From positions 141,092 to 205,091 of the forward strand of contig NZ_DAGX01000003.1 in NCBI RefSeq assembly GCF_002498315.1: 64,000 bases of DNA, read 5' to 3'. The stretch is from Methanofollis sp. UBA420. GTDB lineage: Archaea; Halobacteriota; Methanomicrobia; Methanomicrobiales; Methanofollaceae. Below the pieces are notes generated by a model that was not told the DNA's origin, searched no databases, and was given only the letters and a program-made list of their open reading frames with translations. Shown here piece after piece: positions 57,487-64,000 of the stretch. Both the position numbers and the translations under genes were made by a program. Each line of letters begins with the position of its first letter. The first letter of the stretch is position 1.

Positions 57487-59249
57487 AAGCAGCGTCAAAG
57501 ACAGGCACTTCGACAGGAGTGCTCAAGAGAATTTCAGGCCCGGTCGTCACGGCCGTCGGTCTCGACGCCCACATGTTCGATGTGGTCAAGGTCGGGAACG
57601 AGGAGCTGATGGGCGAGGTCATCAAGATCTCGGGTGAGAACGTCATCATCCAGGTCTATGAGGCCACCGATGGCATCCGGCCAGGCGAACCGGTGGTGAA
57701 CACAGGCATGCCGCTCGCGGTCGAGCTCGGCCCCGGTCTGCTGAAGAGCATCTACGACGGCATTCAGAGGCCGCTTGAGGTGCTCCTGGAAAAGATGGGC
57801 AGCTTCATCGAGCGTGGTGTGACCGCACCCGGCCTCGACAGGACAACGAAGTGGGACTTTGTCCCGGTCGTGAAGGTCGGAGACCGCGTCGTGCCCGGCA
57901 TGGTCATCGGCACGGTCCAGGAAACCACGTCGATCCTCCACAAGATCATGGTCCCGCCCAACATGAAGGGCGGCGTGGTCAAGAGCATCAAGGGTGGGTC
58001 TTTCACCGTCGAAGAGACAGTCTGTGTCCTTGAGGACGGCTCAGAGATCCAGCTGATGCAGAAGTGGCCGGTCCGTGTCCCGCGGCCGGTGACCGAGAAG
58101 ATGAACCCGGACATCCCGCTCGTTACAGGGCAGAGGATTCTCGACGGGCTCTTCCCGATCGCCAAGGGTGGCACCGCCGCAATTCCGGGTCCCTTCGGCT
58201 CGGGAAAGACGGTCACCCAGCAGCAACTTGCAAAGTGGTCTGACGCCCAGATTGTGGTCTACATCGGCTGCGGCGAGCGCGGCAACGAGATGACCGAGGT
58301 GCTGACCGAGTTCCCGGAGCTCGAGGACCCGAAGTCGGGCAGGCCGCTGATGGAGCGGACCATCCTGATCGCGAACACCTCGAACATGCCTGTGGCAGCC
58401 CGTGAAGCGTCCGTGTACACCGGTATCACCCTTGCCGAGTACTTCCGTGACCAGGGCTACGACGTCTCCCTGATGGCCGACTCCACCTCCCGGTGGGCAG
58501 AGGCAATGCGTGAGATCTCCTCCCGGCTCGAAGAGATGCCTGGCGAGGAAGGCTACCCTGCATACCTTGCGGCCCGCCTCTCCGAGTTCTACGAGCGTGC
58601 CGGCCGTGTGACGACCCTCAACAACCTTGAAGGCTCGGTCACGGTCATCGGTGCGGTTTCGCCGCCGGGCGGCGACTTCTCGGAGCCGGTCACCCAGAAC
58701 ACCCTCCGTATCGTGAAGGTCTTCTGGGCACTTGATGCCAAGCTCTCGCAGCGCCGTCACTTCCCTGCGATCAACTGGCTCAACTCGTACTCCCTGTACC
58801 TCGACGTCCTGAACACGTGGTACGACAAGAACATCTCGCCCGAGTGGAACCCCCTCCGCAGCTGGGCGATGAATGTTCTGCAGAAGGAGTCAGAACTTCA
58901 GGAGATCGTGCAGCTCGTCGGTTCCGACGCTCTCCCCGAGGAGGAGCAGATCACCATCGAGGTCGCCCGTATGCTCCGTGAGATCTTCTTGCAGCAGAAC
59001 GCCTTCGACGCTGTCGACACCTACTGCTCTCTGGAGAAGCAGCTCGACATCCTCAAGGCTATCCGCGCCTACGCCGACCTCTCCTCCGCGGCCCACGCCG
59101 CCGGTGTGATGCCGTCCCAGATCCTGGCGATCAAGGCGAAGAACGACCTGCCGCAGATCAAGTTCGTCCAGGACTACAAGCCTGAACTCGAACGGATCCT
59201 GAAGGCAATGAAGGACGAATTCTCTGGACTGAAGGCGGGAATGGCATGA
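57477..59249 (+). CDS. atpA: A-type ATP synthase catalytic subunit A
   Basis: A 590-residue catalytic subunit. An N-terminal barrel ([15 protein letters not shown]) and a large inserted non-homologous region (about 110-200) typical of A/V-type A subunits precede the nucleotide-binding domain, which has P-loop [11 protein letters not shown]. The conserved catalytic Glu lies in [13 protein letters not shown] and the Arg/Ser region in [14 protein letters not shown]. No intein is present. GTG 57477 is the start, overlapping atpF. Confidence 0.97.
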   Translation: MEVKAASKTGTSTGVLKRISGPVVTAVGLDAHMFDVVKVGNEELMGEVIKISGENVIIQVYEATDGIRPGEPVVNTGMPLAVELGPGLLKSIYDGIQRPLEVLLEKMGSFIERGVTAPGLDRTTKWDFVPVVKVGDRVVPGMVIGTVQETTSILHKIMVPPNMKGGVVKSIKGGSFTVEETVCVLEDGSEIQLMQKWPVRVPRPVTEKMNPDIPLVTGQRILDGLFPIAKGGTAAIPGPFGSGKTVTQQQLAKWSDAQIVVYIGCGERGNEMTEVLTEFPELEDPKSGRPLMERTILIANTSNMPVAAREASVYTGITLAEYFRDQGYDVSLMADSTSRWAEAMREISSRLEEMPGEEGYPAYLAARLSEFYERAGRVTTLNNLEGSVTVIGAVSPPGGDFSEPVTQNTLRIVKVFWALDAKLSQRRHFPAINWLNSYSLYLDVLNTWYDKNISPEWNPLRSWAMNVLQKESELQEIVQLVGSDALPEEEQITIEVARMLREIFLQQNAFDAVDTYCSLEKQLDILKAIRAYADLSSAAHAAGVMPSQILAIKAKNDLPQIKFVQDYKPELERILKAMKDEFSGLKAGMA

Positions 59250-60640
59250 AGGAATACAGAACGATCAAGCAGATTGCAGGCCCGCTGGTCTTCGTCGAGA
59301 AGACCGAGCCGGTCGGCTACAACGAGCTTGTGAACATCGTCCTCGCGGACGGCACCATCAAGCGCGGCCAGGTGCTCGACACCTCCGACGACCTCGTGGT
59401 CGTCCAGTGTTTCGAGACCACTGCAGGTATCGGCCGTGACTCCGGCGTCAGGTTCCTTGGTGAAACGATCAAGATGCCGGTCGCAAAGGAGATGCTCGGC
59501 CGTATTCTCTCCGGCGGCGGCAAGCCCATCGATGGCGGCCCTGAGATCGTGCCCGAGAAGAGGCTCGACATCACGGGCGCCGCGATCAACCCGTACGCCC
59601 GTGCGTCCCCGGCCGATTTCATCCAGACGGGTATCTCGACCATCGACGGCACGAACACCCTTGTGCGCGGCCAGAAACTCCCGATCTTCTCGGGCGCAGG
59701 TCTCCCGCACAACGATGTCGCCCTGCAGATCGCCCGTCAGGCACGGGTGCCGGGCTCCACCGAGGAGTTCGCCGTCGTCTTCGCTGCGATGGGTATCACG
59801 AAGGAAGAGGCCAACCACTTCATGGCCGACTTCGAGAGGACCGGCGCCCTTGAGAGGGCTGTCGTCTTCCTGAACCTTGCAGACGACCCGGCCGTCGAGC
59901 GTATCATCACCCCGCGTCTCGCACTGACGACCGCGGAATACCTGGCGTACGAAGTCGGTTACCATGTGCTCGTCATTCTCACCGATATGACGAACTACTG
60001 CGAGGCCCTCCGTCAGATCGGTGCGGCCCGTGAAGAAGTGCCGGGCCGCCGCGGCTACCCGGGGTACATGTACACCGACCTTGCGTCGATCTACGAGCGT
60101 GCCGGTATTGTCAAGGGCAAGAAGGGCTCTGTCACCCAGATCCCGATCCTCACCATGCCGGGCGACGATATCACCCACCCGATCCCTGACCTCACCGGGT
60201 ACATCACCGAGGGCCAGATCGTGGTCTCCCGTGAGCTCCACCGCAAGGGTATCTACCCGCCGATCAACGTCCTCCCGTCCCTGTCCCGTCTGATGAACCT
60301 CGGTATCGGGAAGGGCCACACCCGGGAAGACCACAAGAAGGTTTCCGACCAGATGTACGCCGGCTATGCGGAAGGCAACGACCTCCGCGGCCTCGTGGCC
60401 ATCGTCGGTAAGGAAGCCCTTTCCGAGCGTGACCGCGGCTTCCTGGAGTTTGCCGACCTCTTCGAGGGCAAGTTTGTCAGGCAGGGTCTTGACGAGAACC
60501 GGACGATCGAGGACACCCTTGATATCGGCTGGGACCTCCTTGCGACGCTGCCGGTCGAACAGCTGGTGCGTATCGACCGCGACCTGATCCAGAAGTTCCA
60601 CCCGCTCTACCGCAAGGGTGCGAAAAAGGCAGAGGTGTAA
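59246..60640 (+). CDS. atpB: A-type ATP synthase regulatory subunit B
   Basis: A 464-residue non-catalytic subunit. It has the family N-terminus ([18 protein letters not shown]) and lacks a P-loop: the corresponding site reads [14 protein letters not shown]. It alternates with A in the hexamer. The ATGA overlap couples it to atpA. It includes the typical [13 protein letters not shown] and [15 protein letters not shown] blocks. Confidence 0.97.
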   Translation: MKEYRTIKQIAGPLVFVEKTEPVGYNELVNIVLADGTIKRGQVLDTSDDLVVVQCFETTAGIGRDSGVRFLGETIKMPVAKEMLGRILSGGGKPIDGGPEIVPEKRLDITGAAINPYARASPADFIQTGISTIDGTNTLVRGQKLPIFSGAGLPHNDVALQIARQARVPGSTEEFAVVFAAMGITKEEANHFMADFERTGALERAVVFLNLADDPAVERIITPRLALTTAEYLAYEVGYHVLVILTDMTNYCEALRQIGAAREEVPGRRGYPGYMYTDLASIYERAGIVKGKKGSVTQIPILTMPGDDITHPIPDLTGYITEGQIVVSRELHRKGIYPPINVLPSLSRLMNLGIGKGHTREDHKKVSDQMYAGYAEGNDLRGLVAIVGKEALSERDRGFLEFADLFEGKFVRQGLDENRTIEDTLDIGWDLLATLPVEQLVRIDRDLIQKFHPLYRKGAKKAEV

Positions 60641-60646
60641 GGTCCG

Positions 60647-61294
60647 ATGGCGCTCAGAGATGTCAAGCCCACGAGGTCGGAGCTGATCAACATCAAGCGG
60701 AAGATCAAGCTCTCCGAGCGGGGCTACAACATCCTCAAGATGAAGCGCGACGGGCTGATCCTTGAGTTCTTCAAGGTGCTGAAAGAGGCGAAGGACACCC
60801 GGGGCGAGATGCTGCGCAAGTACCAGCACGCCCAGGAGATGATCGCCCTTGCAAACACGGTCGAAGGAACAATAGGGGTGAAGGCTGCGGCGTTCTCCGT
60901 TAAGGAGAACCCGGAGATCACCCTCAAGTCCAAGAACATCATGGGCGTCGTCGTCCCCCAGATCGAGGCATCGAAGGTGAGAAAGAGTCTGGTCGAGCGT
61001 GGCTACGGTGTGCTCGGGACCAGGTCAGTCATCGACGAGACTGCCGAGGCCTACGAGGAACTCGTCGAGGCGATCATCGAGAGCGCCGAGATCGAGACGA
61101 CGATGAAGCGCCTGCTCGATGAGATCGACCACACCAAGAGGCGTGTGAACGCCCTTGAATTCAAGGTGATCCCTGAACTGAAGGCCGCCGCCTCCTTTAT
61201 CAAGATGCGGCTCGACGAGATGGAGCGCGAAGAACTCTTCCGTCTCAAGAAGATCAAGGCGAAGACCGCGGCAAAGGCTGCGGAATCTGCCTGA
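60647..61294 (+). CDS. atpD: A-type ATP synthase subunit D
   Basis: A 215-residue central-shaft coiled-coil subunit: VKPTRSELINIKRKIKLSERG at the start, long helices and the NALEFKVIPELKAAASFI terminal helix. Rotates with F inside the A3B3 ring. It is the last gene of the operon; no atpG-like gene follows. A seven-T run (61298-61304) is the likely terminator. Confidence 0.95.
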   Translation: MALRDVKPTRSELINIKRKIKLSERGYNILKMKRDGLILEFFKVLKEAKDTRGEMLRKYQHAQEMIALANTVEGTIGVKAAAFSVKENPEITLKSKNIMGVVVPQIEASKVRKSLVERGYGVLGTRSVIDETAEAYEELVEAIIESAEIETTMKRLLDEIDHTKRRVNALEFKVIPELKAAASFIKMRLDEMEREELFRLKKIKAKTAAKAAESA

Positions 61295-61297
61295 TCC

Positions 61298-61304
61298 TTT
61301 TTTT
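61298..61304 (+). terminator. T-tract ending the ATP synthase operon
   Basis: Seven T start 4 bases after the atpD stop, then the sequence turns GC-mixed with no further gene until pgk. Confidence 0.55.
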
Positions 61305-61457
61305 GTTCCTGCTCCGGTGACATGCGTCCCTGAAGGCGTGGTCTGTGTTTTTCTTTGCTGACGAATGGGTTCGTGCCGATACGGACGAAAACCAATATCA
61401 TTTTATCCGCCCAACGGATACGGGGACATAATAATCCCTATGGTGGCAGGTTATCTC

Positions 61458-62675
61458 ATGACAATAGGAACCCTCTCTGAACTCGATCCCTCTGGAAAGA
61501 CGGTCCTTCTCCGCCTGGACCTGAACTCCCCCATCGACCCGGCTTCGAACCAGATTCTGGACGACAAACGGTTCCGTGAGCACCTGCCCACGATCCGGCA
61601 CCTGGAGGACTCCAGGGTCGTCATCCTCACCCACCAGAGCAGGCCGGGCAAGAAGGACTTCACGACTCTCCAGGCCCATGCGGAGAAGCTGGGGCACATG
61701 CTCGGCCGCCCTGTCGGGTACGTCGACGATATCTTCGGGCGGGCGGCGCGGGAGGCGGTCTCCTCCCTCCATGCCGGCGAGGTGCTGATGCTTGAGAATG
61801 TCAGGTTCAATGCCGAGGAGAACCTGACTCTGGCGCCCGAGGTGGCGAAAGGTACTCATATCGTGCGCAGACTCGCTGCGATGGGCGATGTCTTTGTGAA
61901 CGATGCCTTCGGCACTGCCCACCGCTCACAGCCAACTGTTGTCGGCCTGCCCATGCTGATGCGGTCGTCTGCTGGTCTCCTGATGGAGCGCGAGGTCAGG
62001 AATCTCTCCCGGGTTTTCACCGGGGCGCCGCGGCCGGTGACCTTTGTCCTCGGGGGGACGAAGGTGGACGACTCCATCGCCGTGGCAGAGAATGTGCTTG
62101 AGAACGGTATTGCCGACCGTGTCATTGTCATCGGCGTGGTGGCGAATGTCTTTTTGATCGCCGCCGGCTACGACATCGGGAAACCGTCCAAGGATCTTGT
62201 CGCCCAGTTGAAGTATACGGCCGAGATCGAGAGGGCGAAGGCCATCCTCTCCCGTTTCGGCGACCGGATCCTCTTCCCCGATCAGGTCGCGGTGCGGGAG
62301 GAGAATACCCGCGCCGAGTACCCGGTCGACCGTATCCCGGCCGACGCCCCGGTGATGGACATTGGTTCTGACGCCCTTCAGACTGTCTGCGATGCGATAG
62401 GGTCCTCGGGGACGGTCGTACTGAACGGCCCCGCGGGTGTCTTCGAGGACACCACCTTTGCGGTGGGAACGTTCGAGATCCTGAGGGCTTCATCGAAGGT
62501 GCCCTTCTCCGTTGTCGGCGGCGGTCACACGGCCGCAGTGATCGAGAAGATGGGGCTTGAGTCGGCCTTCACTCACATCTCCACCGGCGGCGGGGCGTGC
62601 ATCGAATTCCTGACCGGCAAGAAACTCCCCGCGATCGATGCGCTGGAAAGGTCGCAGGGGATCTTCAGGGTCTGA
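61458..62675 (+). CDS. pgk: phosphoglycerate kinase
   Basis: A 405-residue enzyme interconverting 1,3-bisphosphoglycerate and 3-phosphoglycerate. RLDLNSPID (substrate site), THQSRPGKKDF, MLENVRF, VNDAFGTAHR, FVLGGTKVDD, LNGPAGVFED and the phosphate loop VVGGGHTAAV follow the family order; the last has H in place of the usual D (GGGDT). The start MTIGTLSELD is taken, with AGG 8-10 bases before it; in-frame ATG 61440 is an alternative. TATA-like TTTTATCC lies about 50 bases upstream. Confidence 0.95.
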   Translation: MTIGTLSELDPSGKTVLLRLDLNSPIDPASNQILDDKRFREHLPTIRHLEDSRVVILTHQSRPGKKDFTTLQAHAEKLGHMLGRPVGYVDDIFGRAAREAVSSLHAGEVLMLENVRFNAEENLTLAPEVAKGTHIVRRLAAMGDVFVNDAFGTAHRSQPTVVGLPMLMRSSAGLLMEREVRNLSRVFTGAPRPVTFVLGGTKVDDSIAVAENVLENGIADRVIVIGVVANVFLIAAGYDIGKPSKDLVAQLKYTAEIERAKAILSRFGDRILFPDQVAVREENTRAEYPVDRIPADAPVMDIGSDALQTVCDAIGSSGTVVLNGPAGVFEDTTFAVGTFEILRASSKVPFSVVGGGHTAAVIEKMGLESAFTHISTGGGACIEFLTGKKLPAIDALERSQGIFRV

Positions 62676-62683
62676 AGCCCTTC

Positions 62684-62689
62684 TTTTTT
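62684..62689 (+). terminator. T-tract after pgk
   Basis: Six T lie 8 bases after the pgk stop (AGCCCTTCTTTTTTCAG). Confidence 0.45.
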
Positions 62690-62755
62690 CAGCCCCGCGG
62701 GAAGGGATATATGCCAGCAGGCATATGTCCACGGTGATCGGCCGGGGGGTATGTC

Positions 62756-63496
62756 ATGAGAGAGTTGAGCGGGAGGGTCGCCGTATTGTGTGCGGTTCTC
62801 TGTATCCTGCAGGCCGCCGTTCTTGCAGGGGCGGCGGCCGATGTCACTGTCAGTACTCATGTGACTATCGTCACCGATACCGATGTTGTTCCCCCCTCTA
62901 CTGGCGGTGGTGGGAATGGGGGCTCTTCTGGTGGGGATGGCGGAGGGAGCGGAGGTTCGTCGGGTAGTGGCCAGACCGCCCCTCCTGTCGGTGATGTGGA
63001 CGGGAATGTCACGGCAGATGAGGATGTGTCTATCAGGGAGACCGGGAGCGGCGATGCATCTTTTCCCGCGGTTCCTCTGAAAGGCCCTGGCCTCCAGGAC
63101 GGGAACCTGACCTGTCTTGCCTGTGAGGGGGAAGCGGTGGTGGGAAATGTCCTGAGGATCGCCGGTGTCTTTCAAAACCCGGGCCCTGCCGACACGAATG
63201 CAACTCTTGTGGGCAATGTATTCAGGAGCGGTGCATTTGTTGGCGTTATCGACGGTGAGGTGCGGACGGTCATGGCAGGGACCGAAGAAAACCTGTCCAT
63301 GAACTTTACTCCCCGGGAACCGGGCGACTATCTGGTTCGCGCCCATGTTGTGTACGGCGGGAAGATGACCGGGGTCTCGGATGTGTCCTTCCCTGTCACG
63401 GATGGGGGTACGGTTCCTTTTCTCTTCCCCTTTGTCGGTGCGGCTCTTCTTGTTGCTGTCTATGCGGCCGTCAGGTGGCAGAGGCGGAACTCCTGA
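62756..63496 (+). CDS. exported, C-terminally anchored surface protein with CARDB-like domain
   Basis: A 246-residue protein: signal peptide ending near AGAAADV, a Thr/Val stretch, a Gly-Ser-rich low-complexity linker (about 50-73), then a beta-sandwich domain (NLTCLACEGEAVVGNVLRI, NVFRSGAFVGVIDGEVRTV, NFTPREPGDYLVRAHVVYGG) that resembles CARDB/Ig-like surface modules. A transmembrane helix and an Arg-rich tail (WQRRN) end it. Likely cell-surface display. The function is unknown. Confidence 0.75.
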   Translation: MRELSGRVAVLCAVLCILQAAVLAGAAADVTVSTHVTIVTDTDVVPPSTGGGGNGGSSGGDGGGSGGSSGSGQTAPPVGDVDGNVTADEDVSIRETGSGDASFPAVPLKGPGLQDGNLTCLACEGEAVVGNVLRIAGVFQNPGPADTNATLVGNVFRSGAFVGVIDGEVRTVMAGTEENLSMNFTPREPGDYLVRAHVVYGGKMTGVSDVSFPVTDGGTVPFLFPFVGAALLVAVYAAVRWQRRNS

Positions 63497-63680
63497 CACC
63501 CTTTTTGGTTAAATTCTGTTTTATCTCTTTTATGGTGTAGTGCCGCTGCATATGGTTCTGGTCTGGAGTCCAACGCATCATGGCATCGCTGTCTCCTGAG
63601 GGGCAGGGGATAAAATTATATTGTGGAAATTATATCGTCTGGCACGATGCACCGGTGCGGTCACCGGTCGTCGCGGGGGC

Positions 63681-64000
63681 ATGGTCGTGGGCAGGCGGGT
63701 TCTGGAGATTTTTGTGCTTGGTATTATCTTTCTGGCCGTTGTATCCCCTCTAGCGGCTGGTGCCGATCTGGATATGTCGGTAATGAGGGGGTCTTTTCCC
63801 GGTGATGGGGTCTCTCCTTTTCATCCGGAGAGGGATGTCCCGCTTATGAAACCGGGACCGAAGTTCGACTCTCCCGACGACGTACTCGATGACATGATCG
63901 ACGATCTGATCGACGATCTGATCGATGACTCTCCCGACGACGTGCTCGATGACATGATCGACGATCTGATCGAAGATCCGACGACCGACCCGACGACCGA
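63681..64000 (+). CDS. exported protein with acidic Asp-rich repeats (cut by window end)
   Basis: The frame from ATG 63681 is open to the end of the window. A hydrophobic signal (IFVLGIIFLAVVSPLAAGA) is followed by a short spacer and a tandem repeat of 20 residues (DSPDDVLDDMIDDLIDDLID), one full copy (63867-63926) and a second that turns into ED-PTTDPTT. The acidic pattern could bind Ca2+ or form a flexible acidic stem. The 3' end, and any anchor, lies outside. An AAATTATATTG box lies about 60 bases before the start. Confidence 0.7.
   Translation, partial: MVVGRRVLEIFVLGIIFLAVVSPLAAGADLDMSVMRGSFPGDGVSPFHPERDVPLMKPGPKFDSPDDVLDDMIDDLIDDLIDDSPDDVLDDMIDDLIEDPTTDPTT

Overview
The window is a GC-rich, gene-dense piece of a methanogenic archaeon's chromosome. 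It carries an archaeal A1A0 ATP synthase operon, the CoM/CoB-dependent fumarate reductase pair TfrA/TfrB, a thermosome subunit, membrane-anchored LonB, an LSm protein with L37e, archaeal SepF, Nob1, GfcR and RtcA. Divergent gene pairs are separated by TATA-like boxes rather than bacterial -35/-10 elements. TfrAB, the many flavodoxin-like iron-sulfur flavoproteins and the methanogen-type surface proteins point to Methanomicrobiales (a Methanofollis or Methanoculleus relative). That placement is inference from gene content, not from a phylogeny.

Layout. 1-7.6 kb: a cut U32 peptidase, chorismate mutase, an M50 membrane protease, flavoproteins, a PAS histidine kinase and an oxidative-stress operon (zinc ribbon, 41-residue desulforedoxin, CMD protein, peroxiredoxin). 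8-17 kb: CDF transporter, RadC, rubrerythrin, a glutaredoxin-thioredoxin reductase fusion, a Kef-type antiporter and tfrAB. 17-24 kb: aspartate kinase-purM, ZPR1-sepF, a PUA protein, LSm-L37e-purF and initiator tRNA-Met. 24-35 kb is more accessory: pterin dehydratase, an Lhr-like helicase coupled to two surface proteins, membrane proteins, a lipoprotein with an internal duplication, gene remnants and tRNA-Ser(CGA). 35-46 kb: thermosome, an orphan archaellin-like gene, gfcR, nob1-rtcA-prs, and a lonB-tldD-tldE-bofA-like protease operon. 46-47 kb is a repeat island containing a complete MITE-like element. 47-53 kb: two RecA/KaiC-like ATPases divergent from a FlaI/FlaJ-type pilus or secretion motor. 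53-61 kb: the H-I-K-E-C-F-A-B-D ATP synthase operon, then pgk and two surface-protein genes, the last running off the end.

Three things stand out. (1) A previously unannotated-looking intergenic repeat family has clear tail copies that sit just 3' of the stop codons of unrelated minus-strand genes (ZPR1, GfcR, KaiC-like, and more weakly CDF). (2) A 293-bp non-coding element at 46558-46850 has perfect 15-bp terminal inverted repeats and an 8-bp target duplication. (3) A compact motor locus pairs an intact FlaH/KaiC-like ATPase with a paralogue that has lost its P-loop lysine, divergent from FlaI/FlaJ homologues. No CRISPR array, rRNA or prophage was seen.
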